From JABWBD01 sp040768665 (lineage in GTDB: Bacteria; Planctomycetota; Planctomycetia; Pirellulales; Thermoguttaceae), in NCBI GenBank assembly GCA_040768665.1, contig JAXGMN010000008.1:310001-374000 (forward strand): a stretch of 64,000 bases of DNA, in the 5' to 3' direction. Every line of letters begins with the position of its first letter. Position 1 is the stretch's first letter. The position numbers and the translations under genes were made by a program. The notes under the pieces are model-generated. The model made no database searches. It had not been told where the DNA came from and was given only the letters and a program-made list of their open reading frames with translations. Below are positions 37,465-44,802 of this stretch, one piece after another.

Positions 37465-37554
37465 GCGGACGCAGCGCGGCAGCGGCGTCAGGGCCCGGCG
37501 GCAGCGCCGGACGCCGCCGGCATCACCTCGCGGGCCGCCGATGCGCGGGCGAAC
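37465..37554 (+). repeat. Duplicated, internally deleted fragment of the aldo/keto reductase signal region
   Basis: Bases 37465-37512 match 29092-29140 and bases 37512-37554 match 29194-29236 with only a few differences (for example CATCACCTCG then GGGCCGCCGATGCGCGGGCG in both). About 53 bases between them are missing here. The piece carries no start and encodes nothing on its own. Confidence 0.75.
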
Positions 37555-37588
37555 ACGAGATTCGGGGTCACACGAGATTCGCGAGATT

Positions 37589-37652
37589 CGGGGTTAGGCC
37601 GTTAACAGTCAATAGTCAGTCTAATGACTGTTGATGGCCTGACGCCAACCCC
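37589..37652. repeat. Short inverted repeat 'GGGGTTAGGCCGTTAACAGTCA'-like
   Basis: The arms GGGGTTAGGCC...AACAGTCA and TGACTGTTGATGGCC...CCAACCCC pair imperfectly around a short centre. Just to its left are three ATTCG/GATTC repeats (CGAGATTCGGGG, CGAGATTCGCG). It overlaps the broken 3' end of the AIPR-like fragment. Confidence 0.5.
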
Positions 37653-38033
37653 AAGGTTCCCTATTGCAGCGTCAGAAACCCGGCCGGAAGCGTAAAGCAA
37701 AGAAGAAATAGGTATGGTGTCCCCGGAATACCGGAACCGGAAGATCCAGCGAAGCCCGTTGTGGAGTTGGATCAGGGCGTTCGATGAGAAGGAGCGCGTG
37801 TTCTTCGTCTGCAGGATGTAGACGTCTGCCGCATCATCCTCTTCCACAATCGTGACGACGTCAATCTGCTTATCTTGTCCCCCGTCCACAATGTCGTCGG
37901 GGTCGAACGAGTGCAACCCCTGGCCGACAACGAGGGATTGTGCCAAACGCAGGAACGCCTCGTCGGCCGCGACTCCGAATCGCTTAGCGACCGCCTCCGT
38001 CTTCTCATTGATGATTTGTTGCCTGAGATTCAT
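37602..38033 (-). pseudogene. AIPR-like abortive-infection protein, N-terminal fragment
   Basis: A 143-residue frame whose first about 105 residues resemble the N-terminal nuclease-like part of AIPR family proteins: FDPDDIVDGGQDKQIDVV then VYILQTKNTRSFSSNALIQL, with an Asp...Gln-X-Lys arrangement like a PD-(D/E)xK site. After NGLRWIF the sequence changes to repeat-derived DNA (the word CCGGGGACACCATA occurs there) and stops. AIPR proteins are several hundred residues long, so most of the gene is gone. GGGAAG lies before ATG 38033. It sits upstream-to-tail with the GmrSD gene as part of a defence segment. Confidence 0.6.
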
Positions 38034-38200
38034 ACTTGCTTCCCGATTCAATGATCGCGCCCGTCACGGTTGGTATCCTGACTCGCCAATCGCTTCAACA
38101 CGGCACCGATTATACCGCGGCCACTTGCAATCCACACCCGCCGACTGACGGGGGTGTGCCGCTCGGTAACAGGCAAAGTCCAGACCTGGCCTGGAAAGGC

Positions 38201-38267
38201 AAAAGGGGATAAGTCCAATTTCGCTTCTCGCTGCGGGCGGGCCTCATAATTGGACGTATCCCCTTTT
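38201..38267. repeat. Inverted repeat 'AAAAGGGGATAAGTCCAATT'
   Basis: Two 20-base arms with one mismatch (AAAAGGGGATAAGTCCAATT and the complement of AATTGGACGTATCCCCTTTT) separated by 27 bases. It lies in the 310-bp gap between the AIPR fragment and the GmrSD gene, about 75 bases beyond the stop of the latter. Confidence 0.7.
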
Positions 38268-38343
38268 GTCTTCTTTTGTCTTCACGAGCGCTGGCCGATT
38301 CCGTCCCAGCGGTTCGTGCCTCGGCCGTCTTGCTCGCCGTAAG

Positions 38344-40461
38344 TCATTCCGATTCTCGTCCATCGGAGGTCTCGTCCTCCGAGGTCCCGATAAACAACAG
38401 TTCCTCCCGTGCCTGGTCACTCACGAAACGAATGTCCCATCGCTTCTCCATGAATTTCAGCAACCGAATGCCTCGTTCCCGAATCTCGTCGGGTCCCCAC
38501 TCCTCGTAATGGGAGACTTCGATTTCCGAGTGCGAACCGTCCGCGTAGCCGTTACGGAGCTTGGTCCCGTCGCGATTGTACTTGGGCTTCTTCTTCTCGA
38601 CGAACGCGTCATTCTGCAGCGAAGAATTGATCGCCGAAGAGAGGAGCAACAGGTTCCCGAGGCAATTGCGGTACGCTTCGCGTTCCCGCTTGCGAATTCC
38701 CTTGAAGGCCGCCTTCCACGCCGCGGTCTCGGTTTGCGGATAAATGTGCTCGATGGAGATTGTGTCTTTCGGCGTCTTCAGCAAATCTGCCCAGTCGACC
38801 TTCTTCTGGCGACTGCCGGACAACAGGCTCAACTCGTACTCGTAAAGAAAGTACCGCAGTCCGGGCCATCCATAGTATCCTTGGCCGTTCTCGAACTTCT
38901 TCTGGAGCAACAGGCTGAAGTCATCGGCTGCAAAATACCCCTCATCCGTGAACGTGTAGCTCATCCGGCTTCGCAGACGCTCCTTCAATTCAGCCAGATC
39001 CATTTCGCCGCGGTCAATCGCGCGAACCGCATTGCTGAATTCTGAGCTGCGATAATTCGATCGCGCCTGCGTCAGCCGGAACAGGACGAACACAAATCGC
39101 TCAATCTCCTTGAAGATGCCGATACGCTGAGCCGGTTCGTCTACATTTTTCAAAATCGCCATCAGCAACGGTCGGAAGTACGCCATGCCCAGTCGATTCA
39201 GGCGGTGAATCCATTCCGTCTCACTCCGAGTTAGATCCCCGGACATCTCTGGGTAAAACGTACGGAACCAGTGAACCGACGATGCCTTGAGGCTTTTCAC
39301 ATAATCGCGGATCTCCTTGGGCCGCAGTTCAGCCACCATTACCGGCGCGCCCGTTTCCGCCTCCTCCGGGCCGTTGTCCTCGTCGGTAACCAGATCCGCC
39401 GCTGAAGTCTGCTCCTCCGCTTCCTCTAACTCCACGGGCTGGACCACCTTCCGATGGACGAGCTGCGGCGTAAACTGCTGCTCCAGCAGGTCCTTGATGT
39501 AATCTCGGCCCGTCTGGCGCGAGAATTTGAAGTACATCATCCAATGGGCCCGCAGAAAGTCGTCATCGTTCAGCGGCTTGGACTTGTTGCGTCCCAATTG
39601 GTAATAGACCTCCTTCCAGGCGTCGTTGATCAGGTCGCGGAGGTCCTTGCGTTCGGCGGTGTCTAGTTCCTCATCGGTGTACAAAGTCGTGAGGTAGATC
39701 AGTCGATTCTTGAGCAGTTCCAAATCCGACAGCGTCTTGCCGCGGTTGTTCATCGTTTCGAAGGCGACGAACACGTCGAACTCGTCCTTGATGATGTACT
39801 CGTTGAATAGGAACCGCTTGGTCAGCGTGCGATAGAGAGTCTGTAGGCCGTTGATCCCTTCCTGCTTATGCCAAGCCCGCAGTTGCTCTTTGAAGTATCG
39901 CTTGCCATTGCTGAGATTCAGCGTGTAGAACGTCTCGAACACCGTCCCGCCGCCGGCTTCGCCCAGAATCCGGAACCGCATGTATTCATAGCTGGGGTTG
40001 TCCACCGTGTACCCGAACTTGTAGGTGCGAAAGGCTTCGCCAGCCGGCTTTACTTCAAACAGAAACTTGCATTCGACGGCCGCGATGCTGAGGGTGTCGC
40101 TCAGATAGATCGCATCGTCGTCAAGACCTTCGTTCTCAGGCAACTCGCGGAGCAACTCGATGAAGGCTTGCAGAAATAGCGTGAAGGTCGTCAACCGCTG
40201 CTGCCCGTCGACGATGTGATACACCTTGTAGGAGTGGTCGTCGACCAGCCAGAACTCCTTCGCGTCCTCGCAGACTTCGCTCGCCGGAATCTCCTTCAGC
40301 GTCAGCACGCCGGTGTAATGCGAACGACCGTCAGGCAGGTTGACGAGGTCCTCCCAGAAGGCGCCCAACTGGTCGCGACCCCAGGCGTACCCGCGCTGAT
40401 AGTCGGGAATGCGGAACAACTTCTCTTTGAACAGACTGTCAAGTGGTTTCGGTTCGTCCAT
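38344..40461 (-). CDS. GmrSD-type DUF262/DUF1524 restriction protein
   Basis: A 705-residue single-chain protein. The N-terminal DUF262 (GmrS-like, ParB/sulfiredoxin-type NTPase) has IPDYQRGYAW (18-27) and IVDGQQRLTT (83-92). The C-terminal DUF1524 (GmrD-like, HNH-related nuclease) has ISIEHIYPQ and the asparagine stretch NCLGNLLLLSSAINSSLQN. Between them is helical sequence with an acidic linker (LEEAEEQTSAADLV). Family members act as type IV enzymes that cut modified phage DNA using NTPs. ATG 40461 starts the family-like MDEPKPLDSLF; the longer frame lacks similarity. All hallmark motifs are present, so it is likely functional. Confidence 0.92.
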   Translation of the reverse strand: MDEPKPLDSLFKEKLFRIPDYQRGYAWGRDQLGAFWEDLVNLPDGRSHYTGVLTLKEIPASEVCEDAKEFWLVDDHSYKVYHIVDGQQRLTTFTLFLQAFIELLRELPENEGLDDDAIYLSDTLSIAAVECKFLFEVKPAGEAFRTYKFGYTVDNPSYEYMRFRILGEAGGGTVFETFYTLNLSNGKRYFKEQLRAWHKQEGINGLQTLYRTLTKRFLFNEYIIKDEFDVFVAFETMNNRGKTLSDLELLKNRLIYLTTLYTDEELDTAERKDLRDLINDAWKEVYYQLGRNKSKPLNDDDFLRAHWMMYFKFSRQTGRDYIKDLLEQQFTPQLVHRKVVQPVELEEAEEQTSAADLVTDEDNGPEEAETGAPVMVAELRPKEIRDYVKSLKASSVHWFRTFYPEMSGDLTRSETEWIHRLNRLGMAYFRPLLMAILKNVDEPAQRIGIFKEIERFVFVLFRLTQARSNYRSSEFSNAVRAIDRGEMDLAELKERLRSRMSYTFTDEGYFAADDFSLLLQKKFENGQGYYGWPGLRYFLYEYELSLLSGSRQKKVDWADLLKTPKDTISIEHIYPQTETAAWKAAFKGIRKREREAYRNCLGNLLLLSSAINSSLQNDAFVEKKKPKYNRDGTKLRNGYADGSHSEIEVSHYEEWGPDEIRERGIRLLKFMEKRWDIRFVSDQAREELLFIGTSEDETSDGRESE

Positions 40462-41032
40462 TGTCTTTACTCTTGTCAGGCAGCTTGATTGTCGCGGCTC
40501 CGCACGGAGTAATCTCGTCAGGCCGTCATGGCGGGGGCCAACAACGGCGTGACGCCTAACGTGCGTGCTCTCCCCCTTCTCTTGATTTGCTTGCTCTTGC
40601 ACCAGATGGCTGTGAACAGAGTGCAGAGGTAACATGGGCCACGCCGTTCGGCTTAGGTTAGCCTTCTGAGTGGGAAGAAGTCAACCCTCTCCCCTCCTCC
40701 CGACGAGAGGCAGGTCTTACCGATTGCGACGATCCCTCCCCATCCGCTGATTTCCGTCTAATTTTGCAGTGTGACGGCGAAGAGCCAACACGGTGGTTCA
40801 GGCGACGGTCGGATTCGGCCCGCCAGCAGTCTGAGGGGTGTAGCCCTGCGCGTGTGGCGCAGCTTGATCCGGACAAACGTGTCACCCGCGAGCGGTCGCC
40901 GGGCGATCGCAATGCAGTACCCCTGCGCGCCCGTTGTGCCGTTTATGTGGACCGGCGACGGGCCCAGCCAGCGCGTCGGTCGCCCCCACCGACGCGCCCA
41001 AACAACTGTGGCTAGCACGCGTCGGTCACATC
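40462..41032. other. Intergenic region upstream of the GmrSD gene
   Basis: About 570 bp without a supported gene. It includes a perfect 10-bp hairpin (GCGCGTCGGT / ACCGACGCGC, 40971-40997), probably part of the repeat cluster that continues to 41150. The promoter of the GmrSD gene should lie near 40470-40600 but no clear box was recognised. Confidence 0.4.
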
Positions 41033-41150
41033 GACGAATGGCACTAGCGTTAAAGAACGCGACCACAAGCGGTGGTAGCTGAGTCCGCGTCCTATCGCAA
41101 TCGCTTGTAGGTCGGCACTCGGCTCCACGCTTAAACTAGTGCCATTCGTC
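41033..41150. repeat. MITE-like element with 'GACGAATGGCACTAG' ends
   Basis: A 118-bp unit bounded by the identical 15-base word GACGAATGGCACTAG in inverted orientation, followed inward on both sides by GTTTAA/GTTAA-like bases. The word is recognised from memory as a frequent planctomycete repeat end. It is non-coding. Confidence 0.65.
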
Positions 41151-41266
41151 ACATCGACCGAAGCGAATTGTGCGGACGAGTGCCAACGCGTGGGTGCCAC
41201 CGGCGCCACGCGGTCTTCCCTGATTTCGGTGAACTGGCGGCGGGTGCGCGTGGCAACGCGGGCGTC

Positions 41267-41640
41267 CTACCCGATTTGCCGCCCCTCGCCTTGTGCCGCT
41301 TTGATCTGGCCGAGGATCGGAGCGTCGGTGATCTGGTCGTCGCTTATCAGCAGGAACATCTTGCTGAGAAGTTCGGCGACCTTCGGGTCCGAGCCCTCGG
41401 CGAACGGCAGGTAGATCGGCTGCCGCGAGGCGAGACTGCGGTCCGGGACGATGCAGAGGTGATGCCCCGGCTCGATGTGGACCGCCGCGGTGCCGAGGTG
41501 CAGGCGGTAGCGGGCCAGCTTGCCCCCACGCGGACGAAGTGCCCGTCGAGCGTCGCGCCCGGGAGCCCCAACTGCTCGATCAAGACGCCCACCGTTTCCG
41601 TCCGGCTCCGACACGACTCGGAGGGCAGACTCGGCGAATG
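41267..41640 (-). pseudogene. C-terminal fragment of a DUF4132/DUF7737-type (MolR-like) protein, frameshifted
   Basis: Read across two frames, the segment gives SALRVVS, then VGVLIEQLGLPGATLDGHFVR, then GGKLARYRLHLGTAAVHIEPG and YLPFAEGSDPKVAELLSKMF, ending DDQITDAPILGQI. This order is recalled as the conserved end of large DUF4132-associated proteins. At least two frame changes are needed; one falls at a run of five G (41523-41527). The upstream body of the protein is absent, and a vapC remnant is joined in its place. Confidence 0.55.
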
Positions 41641-41974
41641 CGGCCAGAAAGGCATCGTTCCAGATCTTTGGCGAGAACGACTGACCTTGCGTGTGACCTT
41701 GCCAGAGCGGTTCGATGCTTGAAGATTCCTCGGCGTAGTCGACGCGAGGATCGTCCCGCAGCGCATCGTATAGCTGCCAGGCACGGTTCAGCGACACAGC
41801 TTCCGCGCCAAACGCCCGCGGATTCGTCGCCAGCCGCAAGAAGCCCTGCTGGGTCATTCGGCAGAAGTGGCAGCTACGATTGGGCGCGATATCGAACCAA
41901 TCCTTGGCCCCAATATGGTGAACGTGAGATTCGAAGGCGAGGGCCAGCCAGAGGTTGATATCAGGAAGGAACAT
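41640..41974 (-). pseudogene. VapC-like PIN-domain toxin, C-terminus lost
   Basis: About 111 residues match chromosomal VapC RNases: MFLPDINLWLALAFESHVHH (first acidic residue Asp5), the CRMTQQGFLRLAT segment, and IWNDAFLAAFA (third acidic residue). After that point the normal end with the last Asp is replaced by the MolR-like fragment in the same frame. The start ATG 41974 overlaps the vapB remnant by 14 bases, as usual for vapBC. The open frame continues to 41267, so a chimeric protein could still be made. Confidence 0.7.
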
Positions 41975-42121
41975 CTGATTCATCCAGAAGCTCCGCGACA
42001 CGTTCGGCCGTCAGCATCAGGCTGCCGGGATGCTCGGACCGCACCAGCGGCAACTCGACCCGCCGCTTCTGACTGGCTGGTTTGCCAAGCGGCACCTCCG
42101 GGCAAGAGACCGTCACGACCG
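41961..42121 (-). pseudogene. VapB-like antitoxin, C-terminal remnant
   Basis: About 50 residues ending KRRVELPLVRSEHPGSLMLT then AERVAELLDESDV match the conserved tail of VapB antitoxins paired with this VapC type. The DNA-binding N-terminus is missing: the frame runs directly into the repeat arm at 42123-42162. It overlaps the vapC start by 14 bases. Confidence 0.6.
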
Positions 42122-42122
42122 T

Positions 42123-42162
42123 GCCACCGACGCGGGGTCGGTGGTGGCGTTTACAGTTTGAG
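42123..42162. repeat. Single arm of the 'ACTGTAAACGCCACCACC' repeat
   Basis: It contains the hairpin CCACCGACGCGGGGTCGGTGG followed by TGGCGTTTACAGTTTGAG, nearly identical to the right arm of the elements at 47901-48049 and 62211-62434. It lies exactly where the vapB remnant loses its family similarity. Confidence 0.75.
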
Positions 42163-42320
42163 TCATTATCGCCACTCCAAACCGCAGTATCAAGCCGGCG
42201 GACACGCTGTCGCTGATTTCGACGAAGGCCACTGCCTCCGGAAAATCGCCCCCCTCTGACGGCCTTGCGCGGGTTACTGACGGCCACGCGCTCCACCGAC
42301 TCATTCCGGTCTTTGCCGGG

Positions 42321-42386
42321 GAAATCAAACTGGGACGCAGCGAGTTTCCGAGGCTCTCAATTCTAGGTGCGTCCCCGTTTTCGATC
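42321..42386. repeat. REP-like inverted repeat with GGGACGCA core
   Basis: The left arm is GAAATCAAACTGGGACGCAGC and the reverse complement of the right arm is GATCGAAAACGGGGACGCACC. It ends one base before the short hypothetical frame at 42387. Confidence 0.5.
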
Positions 42387-42779
42387 TTGAAGGGCCTGAA
42401 CGAGCGGGAGTACCGCCGCGCCGAAGGGCTTTGCGAAGACCTGTACACGCTCATCGAAGATCATCCGCCGCCTGCCGTTGCAGCGCGCGTGCCGCGGCGC
42501 GGCCGCGACGAAATCGCCGCCGAACTTGCCGGCGTTTGGGAGCGTGACTGGGACCGCGTGCTGGAGCTACTCCGTGAGGGCGCCGATTCGATTCCCCTCG
42601 AAGTGGCTTCCCATGCACGCGGACGATGTTGGGAAGCGTTGGGGGACTCGGATACGGCAGCGCGGTTTTTCGCGCGCGCGTCCGAACTGCGGCCACCCTA
42701 CCGCGAAGACTTGTCGGCAGCGTTTGCCGGGTTCTTGATGCGGGTCGGATTGCCGGTCGAGGCAGAGCCGATTGCCTGA
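42387..42779 (+). CDS. Hypothetical TPR-like protein, possibly an N-truncated remnant
   Basis: A 130-residue frame with no Met near its start (TTG 42387 is the first possible codon after the repeat). The sequence is helical with TPR-like character (ALGDSDTAARFFARASELRP, DLSAAFAGFLMRVGLPVEAEP). The amino-acid make-up is protein-like rather than random, but the repeat at 42321-42386 abuts its 5' end, so the original start may have been lost. No family was recognised. Confidence 0.4.
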   Translation: MKGLNEREYRRAEGLCEDLYTLIEDHPPPAVAARVPRRGRDEIAAELAGVWERDWDRVLELLREGADSIPLEVASHARGRCWEALGDSDTAARFFARASELRPPYREDLSAAFAGFLMRVGLPVEAEPIA

Positions 42780-43140
42780 TGTCGCGGTAAGTCGACCGCC
42801 CGGCGGCCGCGCACCGCTGCAACCTTCGTTCGCGATCCGAGTGGCCCGAGTGAGGCCATCGGCTCCGCCTCCATCTCCACGCGAGCGAGGCCCGCCCATC
42901 GAGCTGCTTGCCAAAGGCTCAGCCGATGTGCCTGGAACTTGCCGCACATGGCCCTGCCCGGGGGCCGAGCAGTCATCGCGATATTTCCACCTTGTGTTCA
43001 GCACCGTCCGCCGTGTACGGCTCGCCTCGGACGCTTTGATATCCTTCCTTCATTGACACACAGCGACTGCCGAGTAAATTGAGAGAAGTCCCGTCCGGAA
43101 AGCGAACGTGTTCAGTCTCCTCCCCTCATCGAGACGCGGC
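42780..43140. other. Intergenic region upstream of the ECF sigma gene (361 bp)
   Basis: No supported gene or repeat was seen. The AT-richer stretch around 43030-43080 (CTTTGATATCCTTCCTTCATTGACAC) could hold the promoter of the sigma factor, but no motif is certain. Confidence 0.35.
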
Positions 43141-43887
43141 ATGGCCGGCAACGCACAAGATCCTTCTTCCGTTGGCGGTGGTCGTTTTACGACAACTCAT
43201 TGGAGTCTCGTGCTGGCGGCGGCCGGCACCGATAATTCCCACGGCCGGGAGGCGCTCGCCAGGCTTTGCCAGATCTACTGGTATCCGCTGTACGCCTTCG
43301 TCCGCCGGCAAGGCCACACTCCGCACGACGCTCAGGATCTGACGCAGGAATTTTTCGCGAGGCTCCTCGAGAAGGACTCTCTTGGCGACGTAGACCGCTC
43401 GAAGGGGAAGTTCCGCTCGTTTCTCCTGGCGGCGTTGAAGCACTTTTTGTCCAAGGAGTGGGCCCGGGCCAAAGCCCTCAAACGCGGCGGCGGCCGCGCC
43501 CCCGTTCCCCTGGACACCACTGGCGCCGAAAACCGTTACCGCCGTGAACCGGAAGACAACGCCACTCCGGAAAAGCTTTTCGAACGACGCTGGGCCCTGA
43601 CCCTCCTGGATCAGGTGTTGACGCGATTGAGCGAGGACTACGCGGCCACGGGCAAACGGGCTTTGTTCGAGCAGTTGCAGGGATGCCTCACCGGCGACCG
43701 TCACCTGCTGCCGTACGCCGAGCACGCCGCCAGATTGGGGGTGAGCGAGGGGGCAGTCAAGGTCAGTGTCCATCGCCTTCGGCAACGCTATCGCCGGTTG
43801 CTCCGCGACGAAATCGCGCAAACCGTTGCCACCCCTGCGGAGATTGACGACGAAATCCGCCAGTTGTTTGCTGCGCTGGAAAAATAA
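43141..43887 (+). CDS. ECF-type RNA polymerase sigma factor
   Basis: A 248-residue sigma factor of the planctomycete ECF type. Region 2 is seen in YWYPLYAFVRRQGHTPHDAQ, followed by the DLTQEFFARLLE core helix; a charged linker with GGGRAPVPLDT follows; region 4 (LSEDYAATGKRALFEQL, ARLGVSEGAVKVSVHRLRQRY) is the -35 binding helix-turn-helix. It opens with the conserved TTHWSLVLAA. ATG 43141 is chosen over an upstream GTG (43108). A LolA-like gene and a Ser/Thr kinase gene follow; in planctomycetes such ECF factors often adjoin kinases that are thought to control them. No anti-sigma gene is present. Confidence 0.92.
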   Translation: MAGNAQDPSSVGGGRFTTTHWSLVLAAAGTDNSHGREALARLCQIYWYPLYAFVRRQGHTPHDAQDLTQEFFARLLEKDSLGDVDRSKGKFRSFLLAALKHFLSKEWARAKALKRGGGRAPVPLDTTGAENRYRREPEDNATPEKLFERRWALTLLDQVLTRLSEDYAATGKRALFEQLQGCLTGDRHLLPYAEHAARLGVSEGAVKVSVHRLRQRYRRLLRDEIAQTVATPAEIDDEIRQLFAALEK

Positions 43888-44037
43888 TCGCGCCGGCCCT
43901 GTAACCTTTCGCTCGGTTTCCGTCTAGTCAGGTTGGAGGCACATCGCGGCGACCGTGCCAGTCCCCTGGGCTCGCCAACGGATTGAAATCCGTTGTAGAA
44001 GTCGTGTTCAAGTTTCACCCAATGGAGGAGATTCGTC

Positions 44038-44802
44038 ATGCGTAGGGTGCGATGGCAGATTCCGGTGGGCGTGTGTGTTCTGACGTTAAGCATGGGCGCG
44101 GCGCTCGTCCAGGCGGAGGAGAGCGCTCAGCAAGTGATCGACAAGCTGAAAAGCAAAGCCGAGTCGGCGCAGTCCGTCAGTGCGGACATGCAAATGACGA
44201 CGACCATGATGGGCCAGAACATCACGATGAAAGGCACGATGCTTTTCCAGACGCCGAAGAAGAACCGCATGGAAATCGACATGGACTTCGGCAACATGAA
44301 GATGCAGCAGACGATGGTTTTCGACGGCAAGACCGTCTGGACCTACCAGCCGATGATCAAGATGGTCAGCAAGATCGATCTCGAAAAGGTGATCGCCGCC
44401 ACCGGCGTCGACAAGGCCGGCCAGCAAGCCGGCAGCGACATCACCAAACCCTTCGGGGCCTTGAAGCCCGATACTGTCAAGCTGCTTGGCACCGAGGAAC
44501 TTGGCGGCGTCAAGACCGACGTGTTCGAAGGAATGCCCCAGGCGGTCGAATTGCCCAACATGCCCTTCAAGTTCTCAAAGACAAAGCTCTGGGTGGGGGC
44601 CGACGACGGGCTGCTCCGAAAAGCGGTGTGGTTCGACGAGAACGGCAAGGAGATGATGTCGCAGACCTACGACAACATCCAGACGGGCATCGAAATACCC
44701 GCGAGCAAGTTCGAGTTCACGCCGCCCGAAGGCGTCCAGGTGATGGACATGACCGAGGGGACGATCAACATGATCAAGAGCATGAAGAAGACCGACAAGT
44801 GA
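44038..44802 (+). CDS. LolA-like outer-membrane lipoprotein-sorting protein
   Basis: A 254-residue exported protein with a signal peptide (GVCVLTLSMGAALVQA, about 10-25) and a LolA/LolB-type half-barrel (SVSADMQMTTTMMGQNITMK, MVFDGKTVWTYQPMIKMV, LWVGADDGLLRKAVWFDENG). GGAGGA lies about 6 bases before ATG 44038. The stop overlaps the start of the kinase gene in a GTGA quartet, so the two are translationally coupled. Family members bind lipids or lipoproteins in the periplasm; here a sensor role for the kinase is possible but inferred. Confidence 0.88.
   Translation: MRRVRWQIPVGVCVLTLSMGAALVQAEESAQQVIDKLKSKAESAQSVSADMQMTTTMMGQNITMKGTMLFQTPKKNRMEIDMDFGNMKMQQTMVFDGKTVWTYQPMIKMVSKIDLEKVIAATGVDKAGQQAGSDITKPFGALKPDTVKLLGTEELGGVKTDVFEGMPQAVELPNMPFKFSKTKLWVGADDGLLRKAVWFDENGKEMMSQTYDNIQTGIEIPASKFEFTPPEGVQVMDMTEGTINMIKSMKKTDK

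Noticed and set aside
40971..40997. Hairpin GCGCGTCGGT/ACCGACGCGC as an intrinsic terminator
   Set aside because: No T-run on either side and no gene ends nearby; more likely part of the local repeat cluster.
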